The notes: a model not told the origin generated them from the sequence alone. Numbered from the stretch's first letter, positions 33,845 to 42,796 are shown. The stretch is 64,000 nucleotides of DNA from an uncultured Porphyromonadaceae bacterium (GCA_946553045.1 CAMNRO010000002.1:62001-126000); one strand, 5' to 3'. Numbers and translations are program-made.

Positions 33845-33891
33845 ATAAAATTTGCAAAAATCGTCAAATCAGTTTTTGATACGGGTCCGGG

Positions 33892-34710
33892 TTATCCGAG
33901 GCGTACTGTTGTTGACTGCACACTCGCCTGCATGAATTCGGAAGCGAGGCTGTCGAATTTTTCGGGCGATTCAGTTGTGAGATAGCGCACTGAGGCGCCT
34001 CGGCTTATGCGTGCATCCATATCGGGGTGGCGGCGCAGATAGTCGAGAAGGGAAGTCACCACGATTTCGCCTTGCGAGAGAATCCTGACGCCTGACGGCA
34101 CATATTTTTTTATTTTATCGAGAAGGATAGGGTAGTGCGTGCAGCCGAGAATCAATGTGTCGATGTCGTGATTCGGCCCGAAAAGGGCATCTATGTCTTT
34201 TTTGACGAAATAGTCGGCTCCGTCGCCGTCGGCCTCGCGGTATTCAACCAGAGGCACCCACATGGGGCATGCATGGCTGTGGACAGTGACGCCAGGAGCA
34301 TGTTTGGCGATTTCGATGTCGTACGATTGAGAGGCGACTGTTCCCGGAGTAGCGAAAAGGCCGACAGAGCCGGTCTGAGTGGCTCCGGCGATGGCTTCGA
34401 CCGTCGGACGTATCACTCCGAGCACGCGGCGCGTTGGATCAATGCCGGCAAGGTCGCGCTGCTGTATGCTGCGCAGAGCCTTGGCCGAGGCCGTGTTGCA
34501 GGCCAGTATCACCAGCGGGCAGCCCTGGGCGAAGAGATATTTCACCGCCTCGAGAGTGAAGCGGTAGACGAGCTCGAAAGAGCGCGTGCCGTAAGGAGCC
34601 CGGGCGTTGTCGCCGAGATATAGGAAATCTGCACCGGGGAGTGCCCGGCGCAGATTTCTGAGTATGGTAAGGCCTCCGAAACCGGAGTCGAAAACGCCTA
34701 TCGGTGACAT
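33892..34710 (-). CDS. murI: Glutamate racemase
   Basis: A 272-residue cofactor-independent racemase that makes D-glutamate for peptidoglycan. Both catalytic Cys motifs are present: VILACNTASAKALR (about residue 70) and LILGCTHYPILLDKI (about residue 190). The N-terminal IGVFDSGFGGLTILRNL and DFLYLGDNARAPYG are the substrate-binding signatures. It ends 48 bp before the -33 box of the metY promoter, with no obvious terminator. The next gene upstream on this strand is pgi, about 100 bp away. Confidence 0.95.
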   Translation of the reverse strand: MSPIGVFDSGFGGLTILRNLRRALPGADFLYLGDNARAPYGTRSFELVYRFTLEAVKYLFAQGCPLVILACNTASAKALRSIQQRDLAGIDPTRRVLGVIRPTVEAIAGATQTGSVGLFATPGTVASQSYDIEIAKHAPGVTVHSHACPMWVPLVEYREADGDGADYFVKKDIDALFGPNHDIDTLILGCTHYPILLDKIKKYVPSGVRILSQGEIVVTSLLDYLRRHPDMDARISRGASVRYLTTESPEKFDSLASEFMQASVQSTTVRLG

Positions 34711-34812
34711 TCGTTTAGGAGGTTAAGATATTATGATGTTAGGAGATTAAGATTAGTTGAAATTAGAATTTCCTAAATTCATAACTTCCTAATATCCTAA
34801 ATTCATAATTTC

Positions 34813-36144
34813 TTAGAGTTTGGCTTTGATGGCGGCGGTTTCAGCTTCGTAGCCGGGTTTTTCGAGGAGGGCGAACATGTTTTTCTTGTAAGCCTCTACG
34901 CCGGGCTGGTTGAAGGGATTCACGCCGAGGATATAGCCGCTGATGCCGCATGCAGCCTCGAAGAAGTAGATGAGCGAGCCGAGTGTGTTGGCGTTGAGAG
35001 CCGGAATCACAACCTGCATGTTGGGCACACCGCCGTCGATGTGGGCTATGCGGGTGCCGAGTTCGGCCATCTTGTTGACTTCATCGACGCGCTTGCCGGC
35101 GATATAGTTGAGGCCGTCGAGGTTCGATTCGTCGAAAGGAATGCGGAGTTCACGGTCGGCAGTGGCTACGGATACAACGGTTTCAAAGATAATGCGCTCG
35201 CCTTCCTGAATCCACTGGCCCATCGAGTGGAGGTCGGTGGTGTTGTCGACAGCGGCGGGGAAGATACCCTTGTTGTCCTTGCCTTCGCTTTCGCCGTAGA
35301 GCTGCTTCCACCATTCTCCGAAGAAGTGGAGTTTGGGGTTGTAGTTTACGAGGATTTCAATCTTTTTGCCGGAGCGGTAGAGGGCGTTGCGGTAGAGGGC
35401 ATATGTCATTGCCGAAGTATCGGTGCCGGCCAGAGTGCCCTTTTCCATTTCGCGGGCGCCTTCGACGAGGGCGTGGATATCGAATCCGGCCACGGCGATA
35501 GGCAGAAGACCAACGGGAGTGAGCACGGAGAAGCGTCCGCCTACGTTGTCTTCAATCACATATGTCTTGTAGCCTTCGGTATTGGCAAGAGTGCGGAGGG
35601 CGCCGCGCTTGGCGTCGGTCACGGCCACGATGCGCTTGCCGGCTTCCTCGCGTCCGAGCTGGTTTTCGAGCTGTTCGCGGAGAATGCGGAATGCGATGGC
35701 GGGTTCGGTGGTTGTTCCCGATTTCGATATCACGATGATACCGAATTTCTTGTCTTTCAGGAAGTCCTGGAGTTCGGCGAGATAGTCTTCGCCGATGTTC
35801 TGGCCTGCGAAGAGCACCTTTGTGCCTGTGTTGGGCTTGTATGAATCGAAAGCGCCCGAGAGAGCTTCGATTACGGCTTTTGCGCCGAGGTAGCTGCCGC
35901 CGATGCCGATGGCTACGACTACGTCGCAGAGCTCGCGCAGACGGGCTGCAGTGGCGTTGATGTCGTCAAGAAGTTCGTTGCTTGTCTCACTTGGGAGTTT
36001 TACCCAGCCCAGAAAATCGTTGCCGAGGCCGGTGCCGTCTGTCAGTTTTTCGAAGGCGGCCTTGCCGTCGGGTCTGAGGGCTTCGAGACCGTTTGCGCTG
36101 ATGAATGACTCTGCGCCGGTCACGTTTACTTGAATCTTACTCAT
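34813..36144 (-). CDS. pgi: Glucose-6-phosphate isomerase
   Basis: A 443-residue enzyme interconverting glucose 6-phosphate and fructose 6-phosphate. The shorter length and sequence ([77 protein letters not shown]) match the bacterial type of about 450 residues, with the conserved Glu in GQWIQEGE and a Lys-containing C-terminal [14 protein letters not shown] minus-strand TACCTTTG box at 36213-36220 could be the promoter; the leader between it and the ATG is AT-rich with TATATAGG repeats. Confidence 0.96.
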   Translation of the reverse strand: MSKIQVNVTGAESFISANGLEALRPDGKAAFEKLTDGTGLGNDFLGWVKLPSETSNELLDDINATAARLRELCDVVVAIGIGGSYLGAKAVIEALSGAFDSYKPNTGTKVLFAGQNIGEDYLAELQDFLKDKKFGIIVISKSGTTTEPAIAFRILREQLENQLGREEAGKRIVAVTDAKRGALRTLANTEGYKTYVIEDNVGGRFSVLTPVGLLPIAVAGFDIHALVEGAREMEKGTLAGTDTSAMTYALYRNALYRSGKKIEILVNYNPKLHFFGEWWKQLYGESEGKDNKGIFPAAVDNTTDLHSMGQWIQEGERIIFETVVSVATADRELRIPFDESNLDGLNYIAGKRVDEVNKMAELGTRIAHIDGGVPNMQVVIPALNANTLGSLIYFFEAACGISGYILGVNPFNQPGVEAYKKNMFALLEKPGYEAETAAIKAKL

Positions 36145-36338
36145 TATATTATATAGGTATATGTTGTATTAGTTATAATAATATATAGGTATATATTGTT
36201 TTTTTCCGACCGCAAAGGTATGCAAAAAATATGAATTACGGCTCATGAATTATCCAAACATTGAGTGACCATGGTATGAGTTCAGGGTTATTGGTCCAGA
36301 TATTTCATTATCACTATATGATAAATTCTTATAACAAT

Positions 36339-36369
36339 TTTGTTAATATAAATTTAATATATAATTTTG
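36339..36369 (+). promoter_or_regulatory. Promoter reading into the HEPN-like/BspA operon
   Basis: Plus-strand TTTG (36339-36342), 19-nt spacer, TAATTTTG (36362-36369): an exact consensus match. The start would be near 36376, leaving a structured leader of about 340 nt before the first ORF. Confidence 0.65.
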
Positions 36370-36604
36370 CGATACGGACTGCAAGCAGAGGCCCGGTCAA
36401 GGGCTTTGCGGGTGGGTTCGTGGAAATTAGGGAAAAGCGTTTACTCGGCGCTCTTTCTTGACGCTTGGAAATCTGGTAAATTTCGTTCACTGTCAAGATT
36501 GTAGCAAACGGTAGATGCCTTGTGGATATGTATATTATGTCGGTTGAAAGCGCGTGAGCGCAAACAATTGATAGATTTACATATATTCTGCGTGAGGCTT
36601 CTGC

Positions 36605-36690
36605 ATGTTTGCTCGTTCGACAGTGATGGGCATACCAGAGCCTCCAGGCGTGGAACGAGCAACAGTATTGGCTCTCACGCTATTGTTTTA
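36605..36690 (+). repeat. Hairpin-rich dispersed leader element, copy 2
   Basis: TTGCTCGTTC (36609-36618) pairs perfectly with GAACGAGCAA (36653-36662). Just downstream, TATTGGCTCTCACGCTA (36666-36682) matches the core of the 6.5-kb element in 15 of 17 bases, in the same sense relative to the downstream gene. Confidence 0.55.
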
Positions 36691-36716
36691 TAGGTATCTG
36701 TATAGTGAGTCAACAG

Positions 36717-37025
36717 ATGCAATGTAGATTGCTAATGAGGTTTTGTCTTGTCTTATTCAGGTATAATGAGAAATGGAATGTTCATGTCTATGAGCATGAT
36801 TTCACCGATTATACTAAAAGTTCGCTTGATTCTTGGCTGAGAGAGGCTGCTGTTCATGCAGTTGAATTACAGAAACTGCAATCAGAATCGTGTTCTTTCA
36901 TTGAGGAGGCCCAGCTTTGGGAAATTGGTTGTAAAGAAAATACCATTACAGGAGAAGGTTTCGCATTTCTCAAAATTATGCCGGAAGCCGCTGTTGCGAA
37001 TATCCCATTGATAAATCATGGATAG
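36717..37025 (+). CDS. Hypothetical protein preceding a HEPN-like protein
   Basis: About 102 residues, soluble, no signal peptide. It opens MQCRLLMRFCLVLFRYNEKW and has acidic, aromatic and helical stretches (SSLDSWLREAAVHAVELQKLQSE). No family is recognised. Its end overlaps the start of the next gene by 8 bp, indicating coupling. The small size and coupling to a HEPN-motif protein recall antitoxin-toxin pairs, but nothing in the sequence shows that. A GTG further upstream could add four residues; an internal ATG at 36735 is an alternative. Confidence 0.5.
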   Translation: MQCRLLMRFCLVLFRYNEKWNVHVYEHDFTDYTKSSLDSWLREAAVHAVELQKLQSESCSFIEEAQLWEIGCKENTITGEGFAFLKIMPEAAVANIPLINHG

Positions 37026-37482
37026 ATTGAGTCTAAGTAATTTCAAGAAGCCTGCAGTTCTTGAAGATGATGATGTTTTGTTTTTCTATGGAAATTTTCT
37101 TGGAAAGACTCAATCGGACATTGAAAATCGTGAACGTATCGATGTTATTGCGGAGAGATATGGTATAACAATTAAATTCCATAAGTCAGTATGTAAGGGA
37201 TTGTCGAGGCTGAATACTAAAAACACAATACATATATTTCAAACCTCGAATCAATTTAATAAATGTTTCATCAAGCATTGCCGGAATGCTTTTGCGCATC
37301 TTAATATAATAATGGAAAGTGGTGAATGTCAGATACTCGATTGGTCTGCTATAAATGATGAGGGAGCAAATCGGACTAAGGTCAAAATGCAATATGTGAC
37401 AATGATTGGTTCTTTCGAATATCATTCGTTCAAGAGTCTGATTAATGAATTCTTCCTTGATGAATCTAAAAATAGGCGTTAA
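37018..37482 (+). CDS. HEPN-like protein with Rx4H motif
   Basis: A 154-residue soluble protein. It holds the sequence KHCRNAFAHLNIIMESGECQILDW (about residues 87-110), where R-N-A-F-A-H fits the Rx4H motif of HEPN ribonucleases and resembles the RNAIAH patches of plasmid- and defence-linked HEPN families. A basic Lys/Arg-rich middle and a C-terminal helix (FKSLINEFFLDESKNRR) follow. HEPN domains often act as RNases in toxin-antitoxin or abortive-infection systems; that role here is inferred from one motif. It sits between a small ORF (8-bp overlap) and a BspA-like protein (2-bp gap). Confidence 0.55.
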   Translation: MDRLSLSNFKKPAVLEDDDVLFFYGNFLGKTQSDIENRERIDVIAERYGITIKFHKSVCKGLSRLNTKNTIHIFQTSNQFNKCFIKHCRNAFAHLNIIMESGECQILDWSAINDEGANRTKVKMQYVTMIGSFEYHSFKSLINEFFLDESKNRR

Positions 37483-37484
37483 TT

Positions 37485-40400
37485 ATGATAAAAAATGTAA
37501 TTATTTCGTGGCTCTTGGCTTTGATTGTCGGCCTTCTGCCAGCTACGTTGAATGCATCGACTATCGAAATTGATAGTATACGATACAATAATGTTGACAA
37601 TCATGCCGAGGTTGTTGGTTTTGTTGCTGGCCTGACTTCGGCGAATATTGTTCCTGAAGTTGAGATAGATGGAGCGACCTATCCTGTGACTGTTATTAAT
37701 GACAATGCTTTTAAGGCTTGCGCTACCTTGACAGAATTGATATTGCCTGAGACTATATCTATAATCCGCAGCAGTGCGTTTAGACGTTGTGGTGGACTTA
37801 AAAGTGTTACTATACCTAATTCGGTAGTCTCAATTGGTAACAGTGCATTTGCTAACAGTGGACTCACTCGACTTTTTTTTAATGCTGAAAAATGCACTGT
37901 TTGCGGAGATTATGATTATCATGCGTTTCCGTCTGGATTATCGGAAGTGGTTATCGGGGAAAATGTAAAGATCATACCTGATTATTTCTTAATGGAGAAT
38001 AGCAAGTTGGAAGATGTAGTTATTCCCAATTCGGTTGTAGAGATAGGAGATTATGCTTTTAGTGGTTGTTCAAAGTTGGCTAGTGTGAAGCTATCTGACT
38101 CTCTTGGCATTATAGGAGACAGCGCTTTTTCATATTGTGACATTCTTTCCAGCATAACAATACCGAAGAGTGTGACAGGGCTGGGGCATCATCCTTTTTA
38201 TTGTTGCGATAATTTGCAAACACTTGTTTTTAACGCTGAGAACTGTGAGAATTTGAGATTTTGGGAGTATGACAGTTTATTTCCTTCCTCTGTTTCGAAT
38301 CTAACAATCGGAGAAACCGTAAAAAAAATACCTCTAAGATTCATTAGAGGAAGTGAGATTGTTAAATTGAAAATACCTAATTCCGTCACTACGATTGAAG
38401 AATATGCTTTTAGTGGGGCTGATTTGCTTAAGGAATTAGAAATGGGAAATTCAGTTACAACAATTGGAGCTTATGCATTTTGGAATGGTGGCTTCGCAGA
38501 AGTGGTTATCCCAAATTCAGTTACTTCCATTGGTGAAGGCGCGTTTTCGCTTTGTAAATCGCTTTCTAAAGTTGCTATGCCTGAATCTCTTGAAAATCTG
38601 GAAAACAATGTCTTTGAAGGTTGTGAGTCTTTGGTCTCTATAACTCTACCCATGACTATAAAGACAATGGGCTATAGTGTGTTTAGTGGGTGTACCGCTC
38701 TTGAAAATATTGTATTGCATGACGACATTATTTCTATAGGTTCTAGTGCTTTTTCAGATTGTGTTTCTCTTAAGAGTGTTTCTCTCCCTAAAAATTTGTC
38801 TGAAATATCTTCCCAGCTATTTAAGGGCTGTACTTCGCTTGTGAGTATTGATATTCCGAATAAGATTACTATAATTAGAGACAGAGCATTTGAAAACTGT
38901 AGTTCGCTTGTAGAAGTTCAACTGCCAGCAAATGTTTCTGAAATTTCATTGGAAGCATTTAGTGGTTGCACTTCTCTTGGTAATATCATTCTGCCTGATA
39001 TGATTAATAAAATAGGTGAAGGCGCATTCCGGAATTGCAGTCAGTTTAATAATATTCTTATTCCAGATAATGTCACGGAAATTGGTAAGGAAGCATTCAA
39101 TGGTTGTAAAATGCTTGAGACTATTGAATTCAATGCGGTTGAATGTGAGTCAAGTGGAGCATTTCCTACATCTGTAAAAAATCTTATAATAGGAAATAAG
39201 GTTAAAAAGATACCACCCTTTTTGCTTAGTGATGGTAGTCTGATTGAACAATTGATAATTCCGAATTCAGTAACTTCAATTGGAGAAAGTGCATTTAAAA
39301 ACTGCAAGAAATTAAAGTCGTTAATAATGGGTAGTGGAATAACACAAATTTCAAGTGGTGCTTTTAGCAATTGTTCAATTGCCAAGATTTTCTGGTTGGG
39401 TAACACACCTCCAGATAGTTATGTTTCGGCTCGTGTTAATTATGTCTCTAATGACAAATTTAAGTTTGATAATCAAAAAGTACTTCCATTTCTAAGTTCG
39501 AGATTCACAGTTGATGGTATTACTTATGTACTTACAAGTCCGTCGGAAAGAACATGCGAAATAGTAGATTGTATTTATTCTCCTGAATATAGCGATTGTG
39601 TAGTAGATAGCGTTGTTGTAAATAAGGGAATAGAATTAAAAGTAGATGGTATTAATACATATTCATTTTATGGCAATGAATATATTGATAATTTAAATTT
39701 AAAATCATGCACGTTTATAGATAATTCGGCATTTGAAGGCTGCTCTTCTATTCATGTCGTCGAAATCCCTGACAATACTACATCTCTGGGTTGGTCCGTT
39801 TTTTTGGGTTGCACAAGTCTTGTAAATGTTTATATAGGCAAAGGTGTGACAAGTTTAGGATACCGTCTGTTTTCGGGTTGTACTGGTCTTGAATCTATAA
39901 ATGTACCAGGTAATGTTGTCGGTGTAAACGATTATGCGTTTGAGAACTGTAGGTCGCTGACAAATGTTGTTTTTGAAGATTCAGATAAACTATTATTTCT
40001 GGGATCTAATGGAGATAATCCTCTTTTTAATGATTGTCCATTGGAGAAAGTTTACATAGGTAGAGCACTTTATTATCGAGTAGCTCTTGCTTATGAAAAA
40101 TACTTTTCGCCTTTTTGTAATAATAAACACCTACAATATGTAGAAATATCGGATAGGGAGACGGAGATATACGTTTCTGAATTCTATGGTTGTTCAAGCT
40201 TAAAAAGTGTAAAGATAGGAGATGGCGTAACGGAAATTGGGAAATATGCTTTTTCAGGCTGCTCCTCACTTGACTATTTCTCAGTAGGAACTCATGTGGA
40301 GTCGATAGGTGAAGAAGCCTTCTCTGACTGTGTTGGTCTGACAAAGCTTTATTCTTATTCAGCTGTTCCTCCTGCTTGTGGAAGTCAAGCTTTAGACGAC

Positions 40401-40658
40401 ATTAATAAGTGGGAGTGCACCCTATATGTTCCTGAGGAAAGTAAAAATGCCTATTCCTCTGCTCCGCAATGGAAGGAGTTTTTTTTCATGGAGGACGTCA
40501 CCACTGCGGTTGAAGGTATTATTCCAAATGAAAATAAACCGATTGAGATTTATACAATTTCAGGCGTCTGTGTTAAGAAAGACGCTGTTAAAGATGATAT
40601 AATGCGTCTAGAGCCTGGGGTGTATATTATAGGAGGTAAAAAGGTGGTGAAGAGATAA
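37485..40658 (+). CDS. Large BspA-type leucine-rich-repeat surface protein
   Basis: A 1057-residue exported protein (signal MIKNVIISWLLALIVGLLPATLNA). Almost the whole mature part is a series of about 23-residue LRR_5 (BspA-type) repeats with the theme IPNSVTSIGEGAFSGCSSL...V.LP. Residues 1000-1057 are different and end IYTISGVCVKKDAVKDDIMRLEPGVYIIGGKKVVKR, a C-terminal module resembling Bacteroidetes secretion/sorting tails. BspA-like proteins bind host proteins such as fibronectin or mediate adhesion; this is a family property. It lies in an AT-rich island with the two ORFs before it and is followed by a strong terminator. Confidence 0.88.
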   Translation: MIKNVIISWLLALIVGLLPATLNASTIEIDSIRYNNVDNHAEVVGFVAGLTSANIVPEVEIDGATYPVTVINDNAFKACATLTELILPETISIIRSSAFRRCGGLKSVTIPNSVVSIGNSAFANSGLTRLFFNAEKCTVCGDYDYHAFPSGLSEVVIGENVKIIPDYFLMENSKLEDVVIPNSVVEIGDYAFSGCSKLASVKLSDSLGIIGDSAFSYCDILSSITIPKSVTGLGHHPFYCCDNLQTLVFNAENCENLRFWEYDSLFPSSVSNLTIGETVKKIPLRFIRGSEIVKLKIPNSVTTIEEYAFSGADLLKELEMGNSVTTIGAYAFWNGGFAEVVIPNSVTSIGEGAFSLCKSLSKVAMPESLENLENNVFEGCESLVSITLPMTIKTMGYSVFSGCTALENIVLHDDIISIGSSAFSDCVSLKSVSLPKNLSEISSQLFKGCTSLVSIDIPNKITIIRDRAFENCSSLVEVQLPANVSEISLEAFSGCTSLGNIILPDMINKIGEGAFRNCSQFNNILIPDNVTEIGKEAFNGCKMLETIEFNAVECESSGAFPTSVKNLIIGNKVKKIPPFLLSDGSLIEQLIIPNSVTSIGESAFKNCKKLKSLIMGSGITQISSGAFSNCSIAKIFWLGNTPPDSYVSARVNYVSNDKFKFDNQKVLPFLSSRFTVDGITYVLTSPSERTCEIVDCIYSPEYSDCVVDSVVVNKGIELKVDGINTYSFYGNEYIDNLNLKSCTFIDNSAFEGCSSIHVVEIPDNTTSLGWSVFLGCTSLVNVYIGKGVTSLGYRLFSGCTGLESINVPGNVVGVNDYAFENCRSLTNVVFEDSDKLLFLGSNGDNPLFNDCPLEKVYIGRALYYRVALAYEKYFSPFCNNKHLQYVEISDRETEIYVSEFYGCSSLKSVKIGDGVTEIGKYAFSGCSSLDYFSVGTHVESIGEEAFSDCVGLTKLYSYSAVPPACGSQALDDINKWECTLYVPEESKNAYSSAPQWKEFFFMEDVTTAVEGIIPNENKPIEIYTISGVCVKKDAVKDDIMRLEPGVYIIGGKKVVKR

Positions 40659-40675
40659 TTTCTAAAACTGATGAT

Positions 40676-40716
40676 AAACGGCGATGTGAGCTTGGATTTT
40701 CACATCGCCGTTTTTT
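40676..40716 (+). terminator. Terminator after the BspA-like gene
   Basis: AAACGGCGATGTGA (40676-40689) pairs perfectly with TCACATCGCCGTTT (40700-40713) around a 10-nt loop, and the T-run continues to 40716. It lies 18 bp after the stop codon and marks the end of the island. Confidence 0.9.
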
Positions 40717-40783
40717 GTTTGGTTGGTGTCTGCGTTTTAAAATGGGTTCAACGAATAAATATCTCAAAAATTGCAGATTATTT

Positions 40784-40814
40784 ATTGTCGGGTAAAAAAA
40801 AAGTCGTACCTTTG
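40784..40814 (+). promoter_or_regulatory. Promoter of rplM-rpsI
   Basis: Plus-strand TACCTTTG (40807-40814) with ATTG 19 nt upstream (40784-40787). The expected start is near 40821, about 105 nt before the rplM GTG. Confidence 0.65.
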
Positions 40815-40843
40815 CGGCACCGATTATGTCCAACACTAATACC

Positions 40844-40892
40844 GACAGTCGTGCGGCGCGCTTTTGGCCAAGCAAGCTTCTCCACGACGGTC
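40844..40892 (+). promoter_or_regulatory. Structured leader of rplM
   Basis: GACAGTCGTG (40844-40853) pairs with CACGACGGTC (40883-40892), nine pairs around a single mismatch, closing a G+C-rich loop with a further short AAGC/GCTT hairpin. It is in the 5' untranslated region of ribosomal genes, a usual place for binding sites of autoregulating ribosomal proteins. Confidence 0.5.
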
Positions 40893-40925
40893 AAATTATG
40901 TAACTATTAATCAAGAAATTAAACT

Positions 40926-41408
40926 GTGGATACCATTAGCTATCGCACCGAATTCCCCAACGCTCAGCAGGTAGAGCACCAGTGGGTGGTTATCGACGCC
41001 ACCGATCAGGTTCTCGGCCGTCTGTGCGCTAAAGTGGCAAAGCTGCTTCGCGGCAAATACAAACCCAGCTACTCTCCCAACATGGAGTGCGGCGACAACG
41101 TAATCATCATCAACGCCGACAAGATTGTTCTCACCGGCAAGAAGATGACCGACCGTGTATATCTCAGCTACACCGGCTACCCCGGCGGCCAGCGCGAGAC
41201 CACACCCGAAGTGCTCATGAAGAAATCGTTCAAGCAGCACAATCAGGAAAAGGGTATGCACCCCCTGTTCATGCAGGTTATGAAGGGTATGCTCCCCAAG
41301 AACCGTCTCGGTCGTCGCCTCATCGAGAATATGCACGTGTACAACGGTCCTAACCACCCCCACGAAGCACAGAACCCCACCGTTATCGACATCAATAAAC
41401 TGAAATAA
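40926..41408 (+). CDS. rplM: Large ribosomal subunit protein uL13
   Basis: A 160-residue ribosomal protein of the 50S subunit with the family motifs WVVIDATDQVLGRLCAKVAKLLRGKYKPSY, GDNVIIINADKIVLTGKKMTDRVYLSYTGYPGG and a C-terminal HVYNGPNHPHEAQNP stretch. The start is a GTG (GTG GAT ACC) that fits the conserved MDT N-terminus of Bacteroidetes L13; no ATG is nearby. It precedes rpsI by 8 bp, the usual bacterial pair. Expression is probably controlled through the structured leader before it. Confidence 0.97.
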   Translation: MDTISYRTEFPNAQQVEHQWVVIDATDQVLGRLCAKVAKLLRGKYKPSYSPNMECGDNVIIINADKIVLTGKKMTDRVYLSYTGYPGGQRETTPEVLMKKSFKQHNQEKGMHPLFMQVMKGMLPKNRLGRRLIENMHVYNGPNHPHEAQNPTVIDINKLK

Positions 41409-41416
41409 TCGCTAGT

Positions 41417-41803
41417 ATGGAAACAGTAAATGCAGTAGGCCGCCGCAAAGCCGCCGTCGCCCGCGTTATCGTTAAAGAAGGTACCGGCGTTATCACCATC
41501 AACAAACGCCCCCTCGACGTGTACTTCCCTTCTTCGATTCTTCAGTACATCGTTAAGCAGCCCCTCACCACTCTTGAAGTAGCCGAAAAATACGACATCA
41601 ATGTAAACCTTGATGGCGGCGGTTACAAAGGCCAGGCCGAAGCTCTCCGCCTCGGTATCGCCCGCGCTCTGGTGAAAATCAACCCCGACGACAAGTCGAT
41701 TCTCCGCAAGCATGGCTTCATGACCCGCGACCCGCGCGCCGTAGAACGCAAAAAGCCCGGTCAGCCCAAAGCCCGCAAGCGCTTCCAGTTCTCCAAGCGT
41801 TAA
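41417..41803 (+). CDS. rpsI: Small ribosomal subunit protein uS9
   Basis: A 128-residue protein of the 30S head whose C-terminal tail reaches the P-site tRNA. The family features are NAVGRRKAAVARVIVKEGTGVITINKRPLDVYF, the LDGGGYKGQAEALRLGIARAL helix region and the basic tail ending KARKRFQFSKR, which ends in the universal Lys-Arg. It is translated from an ATG 8 bp after the rplM stop. Followed by a G+C-rich hairpin at 41816-41838. Confidence 0.98.
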   Translation: METVNAVGRRKAAVARVIVKEGTGVITINKRPLDVYFPSSILQYIVKQPLTTLEVAEKYDINVNLDGGGYKGQAEALRLGIARALVKINPDDKSILRKHGFMTRDPRAVERKKPGQPKARKRFQFSKR

Positions 41804-41815
41804 TATTCCGCTACA

Positions 41816-41838
41816 GTCCGGCGGCCACAAGGCCGGAC
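41816..41838 (+). terminator. Hairpin between rpsI and rpsB
   Basis: GTCCGGC (41816-41822) pairs with GCCGGAC (41832-41838). Only AAAATATGTGTTT follows, so it may be a partial terminator or an RNA processing site. The 100 bp after it contain a further possible stem, CGCGG with CCGCG (about 41861-41895), before rpsB. Confidence 0.45.
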
Positions 41839-41936
41839 AAAATATGTGTTTAGTATCTAAATCGCGGCGATGGACCTGCGTTCCCTACCCCGCGGTTGCC
41901 TGAAAACAAAGAACGTAAACCTAACTTAAAAAGAAA

Positions 41937-42782
41937 ATGGCTAATCCCACATTCGAACAGCTCCTTGAAGCCGGTTGCCACTTCGGCCACCTCAAACGTA
42001 AATGGAACCCCGCAATGGCCCCCTACATCTTCATGGAGCGCAACGGTATCCACATAATCGACCTCTATAAGACCGAGGCCAAGCTTGCCGAAGCCGCAAA
42101 CGTACTCCGCGGCATGGCAAAGAGCGGCAAGAAGGTTCTCTTCGTCGCTACCAAAAAGCAGGCCAAGCAGGTCATCGCCGACCTCGCCTCTTCGGTAGGC
42201 ATGCCCTACGTTATCGAACGCTGGCCCGGCGGTATGCTCACCAACTTCCCCACAATCCGCAAGGCTGTCCGCAAGATGACTACCATCGACAAGATGAGCA
42301 AGGACGGTACTTTCGACAACCTCTCGAAGCGCGAACGTCTTCAGATTTCGCGTCAGCGTGCCAAACTCGAGAAGACCCTCGGCTCTATCGCCGACCTCAA
42401 CCGTCTTCCCTCGGCACTCTTCGTTGTCGACGTGATGAAAGAGCACATCGCCGTTGCCGAAGCAAACCGTCTCGGCATTCCCGTATTCGCTATGGTCGAC
42501 ACCAACTCCGACCCCTCGCTCGTTGACTACGTAATCCCCGCCAACGACGACGCTTCCAAGAGCATCGAGCTCATCGCCGGCACTCTCGTTGCCGCAATGG
42601 CAGAAGGTCTCGAAGAGCGCAAGGCCGAGAAACTCGACAACGAAGCCGCCGAAGCCCAGGCTGAAGCAGCTGCCGCTCCCCGCCGCGAACGCCGTCGCGT
42701 ACGTCGCGAAGAGCCCAAGGCAGAAGCTGCCGCTGAAGAAGCAGCTCCCGCAGCCGAAGAAGCAGCCGAAGCAGCTGAATAA
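41937..42782 (+). CDS. rpsB: Small ribosomal subunit protein uS2
   Basis: A 281-residue protein of the 30S platform/head. The first 225 residues match uS2 (FEQLLEAGCHFGHLKRKWNPAMAPYIF, RNGIHIIDLYKTEAKL, VIERWPGGMLTNFPTIRKAVRKM, NRLPSALFVVDVMKEHIAVAEANRLGIPVFAMVDTN). The rest is a low-complexity tail of Ala, Glu and Arg (EERKAEKLDNEAAEAQAE through EAAEAAE) not found in E. coli S2. It precedes tsf, the common bacterial order, with a terminator-like hairpin between them. Confidence 0.97.
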   Translation: MANPTFEQLLEAGCHFGHLKRKWNPAMAPYIFMERNGIHIIDLYKTEAKLAEAANVLRGMAKSGKKVLFVATKKQAKQVIADLASSVGMPYVIERWPGGMLTNFPTIRKAVRKMTTIDKMSKDGTFDNLSKRERLQISRQRAKLEKTLGSIADLNRLPSALFVVDVMKEHIAVAEANRLGIPVFAMVDTNSDPSLVDYVIPANDDASKSIELIAGTLVAAMAEGLEERKAEKLDNEAAEAQAEAAAAPRRERRRVRREEPKAEAAAEEAAPAAEEAAEAAE

Positions 42783-42796
42783 TTGAATACTCAGGT

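Larger units (their letters stand above)
36145..36716. other. Long intergenic region between pgi and the HEPN-like operon
   Basis: About 570 bp without a convincing gene. It contains the pgi promoter box (36213-36220), a strong plus-strand promoter (36339-36369), and a hairpin-rich segment (about 36480-36690) sharing a 17-nt core with the 6.5-kb element. A 66-codon open frame at 36261 has no protein-like character. Confidence 0.6.

Noticed and set aside
33647..33848. Plus-strand frames across the metY leader
   Set aside because: They run antisense through the attenuator hairpin and extend from metY; the minus-strand Met-rich ORF with promoter and terminator is the better explanation.
33594..33891. 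SAM riboswitch in front of metY
   Set aside because: No SAM-I or SAM-II-like consensus was seen; the Met-rich ORF plus alternative hairpins explains the leader better.
36261..36461. 66-codon plus-strand ORF between pgi and the HEPN-like operon
   Set aside because: It starts upstream of the predicted transcription start and shows no protein-like pattern.
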